Positions 28,507 through 37,498 of a stretch of DNA of 64,000 nt are shown here, piece after piece. Source of the stretch: Xanthobacter agilis (GTDB lineage Bacteria > Pseudomonadota > Alphaproteobacteria > Rhizobiales > Xanthobacteraceae); NCBI RefSeq assembly GCF_021730435.1, contig NZ_JABWGX010000016.1:1-64000 (forward strand). The letters run 5' to 3'. The position numbers and the translations under genes are program-made. Position 1 is the first letter of the stretch. Every line of letters starts with the position of its first letter. Under the pieces are notes generated by a model. That model worked only from the letters and a program-made list of their open reading frames with translations, was not told the origin of the DNA and ran no database searches.

Positions 28507-28547
28507 TCAACTAGTCGGTTGACTTTTTGTGGGGGCGATGGTGCTAT
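28507..28547 (+). promoter_or_regulatory. Operator A overlapping a promoter of the cycloisomerase-CoA transferase operon
   Basis: The palindrome TCAACTAGTCGGTTGA (28507-28522; 5-bp arms) shares its last four bases with a -35 TTGACT (28519-28524). A 17-bp spacer leads to TGCTAT (28542-28547). Two near-identical palindromes occur at 45306-45321 and 48869-48884. Such CTAG-centred sites are typical TetR-family operators, so repression is inferred. Confidence 0.65.
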
Positions 28548-28661
28548 TCCCCACGCCGAAGGCCGCTTCAAGAGCCTCCGGTGCCATCCCTTAAGGGTCG
28601 AAACGCATCCGCCTCGCATGCTCCCTCATGGAGCGGGCGCACCGAAGGACCGAGCCTCCCC

Positions 28662-29828
28662 ATGAAAATCGTCAAAGTCGAAATCATCCCGATCACCACC
28701 CCGCTGCGCCGACCCATCGTGATGCGGGGCACGACGATTTCGGGCATCCACTCCATCGTGTTGAAGCTCCACACCGACGAGGGGCTGATCGGCATCTCGG
28801 AATCTGGCGATACGTCTTCGTGGTATCGGGGCGAGACCCAGGATTCCATGACTGCGATGATCGCAGACTTCTTCGCGCCGCAGATTCTTCTTGGGGAAGA
28901 CCCCACCAAGATCGAGAAGATCGTGGGCCGCATGGACATCATGGCCCGCGACAACAACCAGGCCAAGGCGACGGTGGATTTCGCCCTGCACGACCTCACC
29001 GGCAAGATCCTGAATGTGCCGGTGTTCACGCTCCTTGGCGGCAAGACGGTGGATCGCGTACCGCTCGGTCTCGTGCTCTCCGCCGGCAAGCCGGAGGTGA
29101 TGGTGCCGGAAGCGCTGGCGGTGGTGAAGGAGGGCTACAGCTTCGTGAAGCTGAAGACCGGCCACGGCACGCTGAAGGACGATGTGGCCATGGTGGCGGC
29201 GGTGCGCGAGGCGGTGGGCGACGATGTCGACCTGTTCATCGATGTCAACGGCTTCTGGACCTATGACCAGGCGTTCGCAACCATCCGGGCACTGGAGAAA
29301 TACAATCTCTCCAAGATCGAGCAGCCGCTGCCGGCCTGGGACATCGAGGGCATGGCGCGCCTGCGCGGCAAGGTGGGCACCGCCATCTATGCGGACGAAG
29401 GCGCCCAGGAACTGCACGATCTCTACAACATCATCGAGAAGCGCGCCGCCGACGGCCTCATGATCAAGACCCAGAAGGCGGGCGGGCTGCTGAAGGCCAA
29501 GCGCTGGCTGACCATGGCGCGGCTCGCCAACCTGCCGGTCATCTGCGGCTGCATGGTGGGCTCGGGCCTGGAGGCGAGCCCGGCCGCCCATCTGCTGGTG
29601 GCCGACGATTGGATCTCCCGCTTCCCGCAGGAAAATGCCGGCCCGCTGCACATCCACGACGTGCTGAACAGCGCCGCCATTAAGGACGATCTGGCCCTCA
29701 ACGTGCCGCGTTTCGAGGGCGGCTACCTTTATCCCAACGATGGGCCGGGCCTCGGCATCACCATCAATGACGAGGTGCTGAAGGCCCTGGCGACCCCCGG
29801 CAAGTCGCCGCGCGTCATCACGCTCTGA
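28662..29828 (+). CDS. Enolase-superfamily enzyme, muconate cycloisomerase-like
   Basis: The 388-residue protein belongs to the mandelate racemase/muconate lactonising group. The catalytic and metal residues are in order: K163-x-K165 (FVKLKTGHG), D194 (FIDVNGFW), E220 (KIEQPLP), D245 (YADEGAQ) and K269 (MIKTQKAGG). This is the muconate-cycloisomerase pattern (KxK on one side, Lys on the other), which also covers dipeptide epimerases and racemases. Substrate cannot be assigned. The ATG at 28662 begins the family-typical MKIVKVEIIPI. It heads an operon with two CoA-transferase-family genes, which suggests an acid or its CoA ester as substrate. Confidence 0.85.
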   Translation: MKIVKVEIIPITTPLRRPIVMRGTTISGIHSIVLKLHTDEGLIGISESGDTSSWYRGETQDSMTAMIADFFAPQILLGEDPTKIEKIVGRMDIMARDNNQAKATVDFALHDLTGKILNVPVFTLLGGKTVDRVPLGLVLSAGKPEVMVPEALAVVKEGYSFVKLKTGHGTLKDDVAMVAAVREAVGDDVDLFIDVNGFWTYDQAFATIRALEKYNLSKIEQPLPAWDIEGMARLRGKVGTAIYADEGAQELHDLYNIIEKRAADGLMIKTQKAGGLLKAKRWLTMARLANLPVICGCMVGSGLEASPAAHLLVADDWISRFPQENAGPLHIHDVLNSAAIKDDLALNVPRFEGGYLYPNDGPGLGITINDEVLKALATPGKSPRVITL

Positions 29829-29834
29829 GCCCGA

Positions 29835-29856
29835 CCGGCGCCGCGCGCGGCGCCGG
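29835..29856. other. Perfect 22-bp palindrome between the cycloisomerase-like and CoA-transferase genes
   Basis: CCGGCGCCGCG followed immediately by CGCGGCGCCGG is a perfect 22-bp palindrome, 6 bp after the stop codon and 33 bp before the next start. No T-run follows. It may fold as an intercistronic mRNA hairpin. Confidence 0.55.
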
Positions 29857-29888
29857 CGCCCCCATAAGAAGATGCAAGAGGAAACCCC

Positions 29889-31115
29889 ATGAGCACGTTC
29901 ACGCCCACCGGCGGCCTGAAGGGATTGCGCATTCTCGATATCAGCCAGGCGCTGGCCGGCCCCTTCTGCAGCCAGATGCTGGCCGACCACGGAGCCGACG
30001 TCATCAAGATCGAGCCGCCTGGCGGCGACATGGCGCGCCGCGTCGGCCCGTTCGCGGCGGAAGACGACCTCAAGGCCTATGGCGGCATGTATCAGTGCTG
30101 CAACCGCAACAAGCGCGGCATGGTCCTGGATCTGAAGCGCCCCGAGGGCCGCGAGGTGCTGCTCAAGATGGTGGAAAGCGCCGACGCGGTGGTGGAGAAT
30201 TTCCGCGTCGGCGTCATGGAGCGGCTGGGCGTCGGCTATGAGGTGCTGGCGGAGCGCAATCCGCGCCTCGTCTACACCTCCATTCGCGGTTTCGGTGATC
30301 CGCGCGGCGGCCGCAGCCCCTATGCGGACTGGCCGGCGGTGGACATCGTCTCCCAGGCCATGGGCGGCCTGATGGGCCTCACCGGTCCCGACGTGGACAG
30401 CCCCATGAAGGTGGGCGCGGGGCCCGGCGACGCCATTCCCGGCCTGTTCGCGGCCTTCGCCACCATGGTGGCGCTGTGGGAGGCGCGCGCGTCCGGCAAG
30501 GGCCAGTATGTGGATGTGGGCATGGTGGATTCCGTGCTCGCCTTCTGCGAGCCGGTCACCAACATCTTCTCCTATCTCGGCAAGGTGCCGGGGCCGGTGG
30601 GCAACCGCAACCCCGAGATCGCCCCCATGGGCGCGGTGCGCGCCAAGGACGGCTGGGTGGTGCTGGCGGTGCCGCCGGGGCGCATGTGGGCCACCTTCTG
30701 CGAGGCCATCGATCGCCGGGATCTCATCGACGATCCGCGCTTTGCCACCGAGCGGGCGCGGGTGGACCATGCCGACGCGGTCTACAAGGTGATCGAGGAC
30801 TTCACCGCCACCCGCACCAAGGCGGAGCTGACCCAGATCCTGGGCGGCAAGATCCCGTTCGGCCCGGTTTACACGGCGGCCGACATCTTCGCCGATCCCC
30901 ATTTCACCGTCCGCGACATGCTGCCCACGGTGGAGCAGCCGGGCATTGAGCGGCGCATCACCGTGCCCGGCGTGCCGCCGAAGCTCAGCCGCACCCCCGG
31001 CGGCGTCCATGTGCGGGCGCCCCTCCTGGGCGAGCACACCCAGGAGGTGATGGCGGAGTTCGGCTTTTCCGCCGCCGAGGTGGAACAGCTGCGTCAGGTC
31101 GCGGCCATCGGCTGA
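29889..31115 (+). CDS. CaiB/BaiF-family (class III) CoA-transferase
   Basis: The 408-residue protein shows the family pattern LRILDISQALAGPFCSQMLADHGADVIKIE (13-42, in part), VVENFRVGVMERLGVGYE and the catalytic aspartate D181 in GAGPGDAIPG, matching Asp169 of formyl-CoA transferase. Class III enzymes move CoA between carboxylic acids via a covalent aspartyl intermediate. AGAGGAAAC precedes the ATG. It is followed 14 bp later by a second family member with a different active site, so this one is more likely to be a true transferase. The donor and acceptor acids are unknown. Confidence 0.88.
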   Translation: MSTFTPTGGLKGLRILDISQALAGPFCSQMLADHGADVIKIEPPGGDMARRVGPFAAEDDLKAYGGMYQCCNRNKRGMVLDLKRPEGREVLLKMVESADAVVENFRVGVMERLGVGYEVLAERNPRLVYTSIRGFGDPRGGRSPYADWPAVDIVSQAMGGLMGLTGPDVDSPMKVGAGPGDAIPGLFAAFATMVALWEARASGKGQYVDVGMVDSVLAFCEPVTNIFSYLGKVPGPVGNRNPEIAPMGAVRAKDGWVVLAVPPGRMWATFCEAIDRRDLIDDPRFATERARVDHADAVYKVIEDFTATRTKAELTQILGGKIPFGPVYTAADIFADPHFTVRDMLPTVEQPGIERRITVPGVPPKLSRTPGGVHVRAPLLGEHTQEVMAEFGFSAAEVEQLRQVAAIG

Positions 31116-31129
31116 CAGGGGGCGGACAG

Positions 31130-32218
31130 ATGAGCGAAGGCAAAGGTCCCCTCGCCGGCGTGCGGGTGGTGGAGTTCGCCGGCATCGGCCCGTGCCCGTT
31201 CGCGGGCATGCTGCTGGCGCAGATGGGCGCCGAGGTGCTGCGCATCGAGCGCGACGGGCACGCCAATTACCTGCCCATCCCGGAGCGGTTCGATCTGCTC
31301 AACACTGGCAAGACCCGGCTTGCCCTCGACATGAAAAGCGCGGCTGGCAAAGCGCGGATCTTCGCGATCCTCGCCAGGGCGGATGCGCTGATCGAGGGCT
31401 ACCGCCCCGGCGTGATGGAGCGCCTGGGCCTGGGGCCGGAGGCGGTGCGCGCGCACGCGCCCCGGCTCGTTTACGGCCGCGTCACCGGCTGGGGGCAGGA
31501 CGGTCCCTATGCCCAGGAGGCGGGGCATGACATCAATTATATCGCCATCACCGGCGCGCTTGCCGCCATCGGCCCGCGGGATGGGCCGCCGGTGCCGCCT
31601 CTGAACCTGGTGGGCGACTTCGCCGGTGGCCTTTATCTGTGCTTCGGCGTGGTGTCCGCGCTGCTCGCCGCCCGCTCCAGTGGCGAAGGGCAGGTGGTGG
31701 ATGCGGCCATGGTGGACGGCGCCGCCCATCTCATGACCTTCCTCTATGGATTGAACCAGGCCGGCCTGTGGCGCCTGGAGCGCGGCAGCAACGAGGCCGA
31801 CGGCGGCTTCCCCTTCTACGGGGTCTATCAGGCCGGCGACGGGCGCTGGCTGGCGGTGGCGGCGGCGGAGATGAAGTTCCGCCTGGCGTTGCTGGAGGGG
31901 CTTGGCCTCGATCGGGAATGGGCGGACATGGCCACCCGTCGCAAGGACTGGGCGCGGGTGCGCGCGGTGCTCGCGGCCGCCTTCAAGGCGCGCGACCGCG
32001 ATGACTGGGTGCGGCTGCTCGCCGGCACCGATTCCTGTGTGTCGCCAGTGCTCGACATGGCCGAGGCGCCGGCTGATCCCCACGCCGTGGCGCGGGGGCT
32101 GTTCGAGGTGGTGGACGGGGTGGTGCGCCCGGCGGCCGCGCCGCGCTTCTCGCGGCCGACGCGGGCACCGGCCATCGCCGATCCCGCCGATCTGCTCGGC
32201 CGCTGGGGGGCGGGCTGA
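31130..32218 (+). CDS. CaiB/BaiF-family protein, alpha-methylacyl-CoA racemase-like
   Basis: The 362-residue protein resembles alpha-methylacyl-CoA racemase rather than a transferase. H133 in EAGHDINYIAITG and D163 in LNLVGDFAGG keep the 30-residue spacing of His126 and Asp156 in the mycobacterial enzyme, and E247 sits near the position of Glu241. Racemases of this type epimerise 2-methyl-branched acyl-CoA esters so that S-specific acyl-CoA dehydrogenases can act. The nearby acyl-CoA dehydrogenase genes fit this. It is the last gene of the plus-strand operon and converges on the ligase gene with a 20-bp gap. Confidence 0.85.
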   Translation: MSEGKGPLAGVRVVEFAGIGPCPFAGMLLAQMGAEVLRIERDGHANYLPIPERFDLLNTGKTRLALDMKSAAGKARIFAILARADALIEGYRPGVMERLGLGPEAVRAHAPRLVYGRVTGWGQDGPYAQEAGHDINYIAITGALAAIGPRDGPPVPPLNLVGDFAGGLYLCFGVVSALLAARSSGEGQVVDAAMVDGAAHLMTFLYGLNQAGLWRLERGSNEADGGFPFYGVYQAGDGRWLAVAAAEMKFRLALLEGLGLDREWADMATRRKDWARVRAVLAAAFKARDRDDWVRLLAGTDSCVSPVLDMAEAPADPHAVARGLFEVVDGVVRPAAAPRFSRPTRAPAIADPADLLGRWGAG

Positions 32219-32238
32219 GCCGAGGCGCCGCCCCCCGC

Positions 32239-33813
32239 TCAGGCGTCCGCGCGGGGGGCGGCGTGGTCCGGGGTGATGCCGGCGTGCTGGCGGCGGAACA
32301 GTTCCATCAGCTCACCCTTGGCGATCTTGCCCAAGGCGGTGCGCGGCAGCGCCGGCAGCATCAGCATGTGGCGCGGAAGCTTGTAGCGGGCGAGTCGCCC
32401 GTCGCACCAGGCGCGCAGCTCCTCCAGGGTGGGCGGCACCGTGCTCGCCGGCACCAGCGCGGCGCACACCACCTCGCCGAACGTCTCGTCCTTCACGCCG
32501 AACACGGCCACCTCGGCAATGCCGGGATGGGCGATGAGCAGGTCTTCCACCTCACGCGGGAAGATGTTCTCGCCGCCGGAGATGATGAGGAAGTTCATGC
32601 GCTCCACCAAAGTGAAGAAACCGTCCTGGTCGCGCCGGGCGATGTCCCCGGTGTGGATCCAGCCGTCGCGGATGGCGGCGCGGGTGGCCGCCGGGTCGGC
32701 CCAATAGCCCATCATGCCGCTGGTGTCGGCATGGACGATCACCTCGCCGGCCTCGCCCTCGGCCACGTCGCGGCCGGCGTCGTCCACGATCCGGCTCAGG
32801 GTGTTGAACACCGGGCGGCCGGTGGCGCGCGGATGGTCGCCGGCATGTTCGGGGCGCAGGCAGGCGATGAGCCCGGCATCGGTGGTGCCATAGCCCTGGA
32901 AGAAGGAGACGTGGGGCAGCGCCCGGCGCGCCCGCGCCAGTAGCTCGGCGGCGATGGGCATGGCTCCATAATGCACCACCCGCAGCGAGGACAGGTCGAG
33001 CCCGCCGCTCTCCACCACCGGCAGCAGGATGGACAGCATGGTGGGCACCCAATGGGTGAGGGTGATGCGATGGCGGGCGATGTCCTCCAGCACCGCGCGC
33101 GGGTCGAACGCCCCGCGATGGCACACCACGCTGGCCCCCACCATCAGCGCCGGGCCCAGCACCGAGGCGAAGCCGCCATTGTGGAACAGCGGCACCGCCA
33201 GTTGCACCACGTCCGGCTCCCGCACCTCCATTTCGATCCCGAAGGCGGTGAAGATGCGCAGGTATTTCTCGTGGGAGATCATCACCCCCTTGGCGCGGCC
33301 GGTGGTGCCGGAGGTGTACATGATGGCGGCGCAGCTCTTCGGGTCCACGGGCGGAGCGTCGAACGCATCGGGCCCGTCCTGGGTCAGCTCGCGGAGATCC
33401 GGAAGGCCGGTGGGCGCGCTGGCGCGCAGGCTCACCAGGGCCGGCGGGGCGGCGAGGCCGGCGCAGGCGATGCGTGCTTCGCTGATGAAGGGCCCTTCCG
33501 CGAACAGCAGCCTGGGGGTGCAATGGGCGATGAGGTCGCGCATTTCCCGCGCGGCGAGGCGCACGTTGACAGGCACCAGGATGGCGCCGAGCTTCGCCAC
33601 GGCCTGCGCCACCAGCGCGAACTCGGGGCAATTGAACGCGAGCAGCGCGACCCGATCGCCGTGGGTCACGCCCTGCCCGCGGAGGCGGTTCGCCAGTCGA
33701 TTGGAGAGGGTGTCGAGGTCGCGGTAGGTCAGAGCATGGTCGGCCAGGCGGATGGCGACCTTCTCCGGGCACCGGCAGGCGTTCATCCGCGAGATATCAC
33801 CAATCGTGTACAT
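32239..33813 (-). CDS. Acyl-CoA synthetase (AMP-forming, ANL superfamily)
   Basis: The 524-residue ligase has the P-loop YTSGTTGRAKG (166-176), the adenine motif FFQGYGTTDAG, the hinge-region GWIHTGDIARRDQDGF and the catalytic lysine K496 in TALGKIAKGEL. It activates a carboxylic acid to its CoA ester; the closest types are medium-chain/aromatic acid ligases. GGGAGA precedes the ATG at 33813. It is the last gene of a minus-strand operon that starts near 40541, 13 bp after the Bcr-type transporter. Confidence 0.9.
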   Translation of the reverse strand: MYTIGDISRMNACRCPEKVAIRLADHALTYRDLDTLSNRLANRLRGQGVTHGDRVALLAFNCPEFALVAQAVAKLGAILVPVNVRLAAREMRDLIAHCTPRLLFAEGPFISEARIACAGLAAPPALVSLRASAPTGLPDLRELTQDGPDAFDAPPVDPKSCAAIMYTSGTTGRAKGVMISHEKYLRIFTAFGIEMEVREPDVVQLAVPLFHNGGFASVLGPALMVGASVVCHRGAFDPRAVLEDIARHRITLTHWVPTMLSILLPVVESGGLDLSSLRVVHYGAMPIAAELLARARRALPHVSFFQGYGTTDAGLIACLRPEHAGDHPRATGRPVFNTLSRIVDDAGRDVAEGEAGEVIVHADTSGMMGYWADPAATRAAIRDGWIHTGDIARRDQDGFFTLVERMNFLIISGGENIFPREVEDLLIAHPGIAEVAVFGVKDETFGEVVCAALVPASTVPPTLEELRAWCDGRLARYKLPRHMLMLPALPRTALGKIAKGELMELFRRQHAGITPDHAAPRADA

Positions 33814-33826
33814 GGGCGTTCTCCCG

Positions 33827-35038
33827 TTATTCATTATCTTTTGAATGTATTTCGCCGCGCGCTCCGTGGTCGAGATGGCGGCCGAGGATGAGCAGGACAA
33901 AGTCGAAACCCTGGATGGCGAGCATGGCCAGCACGGTGGCGACGGCGCCGTGCTGCACCACCATGCTGCCGGCGGTGGAGGCCAGGGCGCCGATGCCCAT
34001 CTGCAGGAAGCCGATGGAAGCCGAGGCCGTGCCCCGCAGGTCGGGAAGCTGCGCCATGGCGAGCCCGGTGGCGCAGGCAAGGCCCAGCCCATGACCGAAC
34101 GCGACGACCAGCAAAGGCAGGAACAGCCCGACGAGGGTGAGCGGCACCAGGGCGACGAGCGCGAGCTGAAGCGAAAGGCCGGCAAGGCTGACGCCGGCGG
34201 CGACCAGCATCAAGCGCCGGTGGTCCACCCGCAGCAGCAGGCGCCGCGCCACCGCATTGCCCAGAATGAAGCCGAGCGGCGCGGTCATGGCCATGGCGCC
34301 GTAGGTGCTCGGAGTGCCCTTCAGCACGTCCACCACCAGGAAGGGACCGGCCGCCATGATCGTGAAATTGGTGGCGGGAAACAGTGCGGCGGCCACCGCG
34401 TTCAGCATGAAGCCACGGTGGCGCATGGCGACCGGGTAGGCGCTCACCAGGGAGATCAAGGTGAGCGGGTTGCGGTTCAGGTGGGTTTCGGGCAGGGCCT
34501 GAAGGCAGGCGCCGAACAGCACCAGCGCGCCGCCCCCGAGCAGCAGGAACACGATGCGCCAGCCCAGCCATTCGGTGATGAAGCCGCCCACCGCCGGCGC
34601 GAACATGGGCGCCACCGCCGACACCATCACCACCGTGGAGAGGGCGGAAGCGAAGCGCTCGCGCTGGAACACGTCCTGCAGCACGGCGCGCGACATCACC
34701 ATGCCCACACAGCCGCCCAGCGCCTGGATGAAGCGGGCGACCAGCAGCAGATCGAGGGTGGCGGCGAAATAGCAGGCGAACGAGGCGAGCGCGTAGAGGG
34801 CGAGGCCACCCAGCACCACGGGACGCCGGCCGATGGCGTCGGACAGGGGGCCGTGGATGATCTGGCCGAAGCTGATGCCGATGAAATAAAGGGTCAGCGT
34901 CCATTGCGCGGCCGACGGGGTGACGGCGAACTGCGCCGCCACCGCCGGCAAGGCGGGCACATAGAAATTGAGGGCAAGCGGCCCCAGGGCGGCCATGCCG
35001 GCGAGAAGGAAGAGGCTTGGCGGCCTGATGGTGCCCAC
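33827..35038 (-). CDS. Bcr/CflA-type MFS transporter
   Basis: The 403-residue protein has 12 hydrophobic segments. The DHA1-type motif A (GPLSDAIGRRPVVLGG) lies after helix 2 and LALNFYVPALPAVAAQFAV near the N terminus is typical of the Bcr/CflA subfamily. These are drug or metabolite exporters; inside a catabolic operon it may export an aromatic intermediate or import substrate. It is flanked on both sides by acyl-CoA-metabolism genes in the same direction. Confidence 0.87.
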   Translation of the reverse strand: MGTIRPPSLFLLAGMAALGPLALNFYVPALPAVAAQFAVTPSAAQWTLTLYFIGISFGQIIHGPLSDAIGRRPVVLGGLALYALASFACYFAATLDLLLVARFIQALGGCVGMVMSRAVLQDVFQRERFASALSTVVMVSAVAPMFAPAVGGFITEWLGWRIVFLLLGGGALVLFGACLQALPETHLNRNPLTLISLVSAYPVAMRHRGFMLNAVAAALFPATNFTIMAAGPFLVVDVLKGTPSTYGAMAMTAPLGFILGNAVARRLLLRVDHRRLMLVAAGVSLAGLSLQLALVALVPLTLVGLFLPLLVVAFGHGLGLACATGLAMAQLPDLRGTASASIGFLQMGIGALASTAGSMVVQHGAVATVLAMLAIQGFDFVLLILGRHLDHGARGEIHSKDNE

Positions 35039-35146
35039 GCTGCGTTCCCCTTGAAGCCCGCGAGTGTGGCCGGAGCCGGCGGGCCGCGGGCCCGCGATGC
35101 CAGCCTCGGGTTGGTGCGCGGGCGGAGCGCTGCTCCGCCCGTCCCT

Positions 35147-36283
35147 TCAGTGCCGTGGGCCGGCGGGTTCCGTGCTGGCCGCGAAGCGTTCCAGGTGATG
35201 GGCAAGATCGCCGTGAAGCGCGCCGATCACCACCAGCCGCTTCAGATAGCGCCCCGCGCCATATTCGTCGGTCATGCCCATGGCGCCGTGAAGCTGGATC
35301 GCCGCCTGGCCGATGAAGCGACCGCTGCGGGCGACCTGCACCTTCGCCGCGGCGATGAAGCGGCGCCGCACCTCCGCATCGGCGACATCCACGGCCATGG
35401 CCGCCGCGGCGGCGACAGAGCGGGCGAGCTCCAGCGCCACCTTCATGTCCACCAGCTTGTGCTGGAGCGCCTGGAACTTGCCGATGGGCGCGCCGAACTG
35501 CTTGCGGGTGCGCAGATATTCCGCCGTCAGGTCGAACAGCGCCGCCATGGCGCCGACCGCTTCGCCGGTGAGCGCGGCGACCCCGCGGTCCACCGCCTGT
35601 TCCATCGCCGGCAGCGCCGCGCCGGCGGGTCCGAGGCGGGCGGTGGCCTCGACCGTCACCGCGTTCAGGGTTAGCTCCGCCGCCGGTCGCCCGTCGAGGG
35701 TGGTGATCGCCCGCAGGACGACGCCGGGCGTCCGGGTGGGCACGAGATAAAGGCAAAGGCCCTCCGGATCGCCGTGAGCGCCCGACGCGCGGGCGCTCAC
35801 CAGCAGCAGGTCGGCCTCTGGCGCGTTGAGAACCACAGCCTTGCGGCCTGAGATCACCACCCGCTCGCCCTCGGCGCGGGCGGTGGTCGCCACCTGGGCG
35901 AGGTCGTAGCGGGCCTCAGGCTCCAGGAAGGCGGGCACCACCACCAGGTCGCCGGCGGCGAGAGCGGGCAAAAGCTGCGCCTGTTGCGTCGCCTCGCCCA
36001 GCGCCGCGATCAGGGGACCGGCCACCGCCACGGTCGGCACGAACGGGTCCGTGAGCAACTGGCGTCCCATCTCCTCGGCGACGATCATGGTCTCCACCCC
36101 GCCGCCACCCAGGCCGCCATGGGCCTCGCTGAGGGTGAGGCCGAGCAGCCCCAGCTCGGCGAAGCGGCTCCAGCGCCGGTCGGGTGCTTCCGGAGTCTTC
36201 TCCTGGCGGGCGCGGGCATCGGCCGCGAAGCGGGCCGCCATGTCGCGCAGGAGGGTCTGTTCCTCGTTCAAAATGAAATCCAT
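35147..36283 (-). CDS. Acyl-CoA dehydrogenase, small partner of a probable heteromeric enzyme
   Basis: The 378-residue flavoprotein shows ACAD parts (LGLTLSEAHGGLGGGG, TRKQFGAPIGKFQALQHKLVDM, QLHGAMGMTDEYGAGRYLKR). It lacks the catalytic YEG glutamate and its middle domain is diverged. The next gene upstream encodes a second ACAD 9 bp away. Pairs of this kind form heterotetramers in steroid, pimelate and cyclic-acid breakdown, with one subunit supplying the base. It is therefore probably a non-autonomous subunit; inferred. Confidence 0.86.
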   Translation of the reverse strand: MDFILNEEQTLLRDMAARFAADARARQEKTPEAPDRRWSRFAELGLLGLTLSEAHGGLGGGGVETMIVAEEMGRQLLTDPFVPTVAVAGPLIAALGEATQQAQLLPALAAGDLVVVPAFLEPEARYDLAQVATTARAEGERVVISGRKAVVLNAPEADLLLVSARASGAHGDPEGLCLYLVPTRTPGVVLRAITTLDGRPAAELTLNAVTVEATARLGPAGAALPAMEQAVDRGVAALTGEAVGAMAALFDLTAEYLRTRKQFGAPIGKFQALQHKLVDMKVALELARSVAAAAAMAVDVADAEVRRRFIAAAKVQVARSGRFIGQAAIQLHGAMGMTDEYGAGRYLKRLVVIGALHGDLAHHLERFAASTEPAGPRH

Positions 36284-36292
36284 GGCCGCCCC

Positions 36293-37498
36293 TCACACCC
36301 CCAGAATGGCTTTCGCCAGCACGTTGCGCTGGATCTCGTTGGCCCCGCCGTAGATCGAGATCTTGCGGGAATCGAGATAGTTGGAGGCAATGGTGGCGGC
36401 ATGGGCCGGGCCCACGGGTGCTCCATTGCCCCAGCCGTCGCGCATCACCTCCTCGTCGAACGGGATCCCATAGGGGCCGGTCAGCTCGGTAAGCAGCTCG
36501 AACATGTCCTGCCGCAGCTCGGTGCCGCGGATCTTGAGGATCGAGGCCTCGACGCCGGGTCCTGCACCAGCGCCCTTCGCTTCGCTTTCCTGGATCAGCC
36601 GCAGGCTGAGGCATTCGAGGGCCATCAGCTCGATCTCCAGCAGCGCGATGCGATCGCGCCAGCGCGGCAGGTCGATGAGCCGGGTGCCGCGATCGTGCTC
36701 GGCGGCGGCGACGCGCTTGATGCGCGCCATCTGCCGCTTGGCGTGGCCGATGCCGGCGATGCCGTGGCGCTCGAAGCCCAGCAGGTACTTGGCATAGGTC
36801 CAGCCCTTGCCGTCAGCGCCGACCCGGTTCTCAACCGGCACCCGCACATTGTCGAAGAAGCACTGGTAGAGCTCCTGCCCGCCGTCGATGGTGCGGATGG
36901 GCTGGATGCTGAGCCCGGGGCTGTTCATGTCGAGGAGGAGCAGGGTGATGCCCTCCTGCGGCTTGCCCTCGAAGCGGGTGCGCACCAGGGCGAACATCAT
37001 GTCCGCATAGGCGGCCTGGGTTTGCCAGATCTTGGTGCCGTTCACCACATAATGGTCGCCGTCCAGCACCGCGCGGGTGGCGAGCGAGGCAAGGTCGGAG
37101 CCCGCGCCCGGCTCACTGAAACCCTGGGCCCACCACAGGTCGCCGCGCCGCATGGCGGGCAGGTAGGCGGCCTTCTGCTCCGGGGTGCCGAAGGCGATGA
37201 GCACCGGCCCGATCATGTTGATGCCGCCGGTGACCGGCGGGGCGCCGCCGAGCGCCGTCTCTTCCTCGAAAATGTAGCGTTCGAGCGGGCTCCAATCGGT
37301 GCCGCCATGCTCCACCGGCCAGCCGGGGGTGATCCAGCCCTTGGCGTGGAGAATGCGATACCAGTCCACATAATCGGATTTCACGAGCCGCCGGCCCTCG
37401 TCCACCTTGGCTCGGGTGGCGGGGGAGAGAGTGTCGGCCACGAACCGCCGCACGTCCTGGCGGAAGGCTTCGAGCTCTGGGGAAAACGCGAATTTCAT
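36293..37498 (-). CDS. Acyl-CoA dehydrogenase, large partner (PimC/FadE type)
   Basis: The 401-residue protein has ACAD marks: GWPVEHGGTDWSPLERYIFEEE (partly), GFSEPGAGSDLASLATRA, VVNGTKIWQTQA and IYGGANEIQRNVLAKAILG. The usual YEG glutamate is replaced by YGG, as in long-chain and PimC-type enzymes, where the base comes from a different helix; FERHG around residue 245 is a candidate. It overlaps the NDP-forming synthetase gene by 4 bp and probably pairs with the product of the next gene. Confidence 0.88.
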   Translation of the reverse strand: MKFAFSPELEAFRQDVRRFVADTLSPATRAKVDEGRRLVKSDYVDWYRILHAKGWITPGWPVEHGGTDWSPLERYIFEEETALGGAPPVTGGINMIGPVLIAFGTPEQKAAYLPAMRRGDLWWAQGFSEPGAGSDLASLATRAVLDGDHYVVNGTKIWQTQAAYADMMFALVRTRFEGKPQEGITLLLLDMNSPGLSIQPIRTIDGGQELYQCFFDNVRVPVENRVGADGKGWTYAKYLLGFERHGIAGIGHAKRQMARIKRVAAAEHDRGTRLIDLPRWRDRIALLEIELMALECLSLRLIQESEAKGAGAGPGVEASILKIRGTELRQDMFELLTELTGPYGIPFDEEVMRDGWGNGAPVGPAHAATIASNYLDSRKISIYGGANEIQRNVLAKAILGV

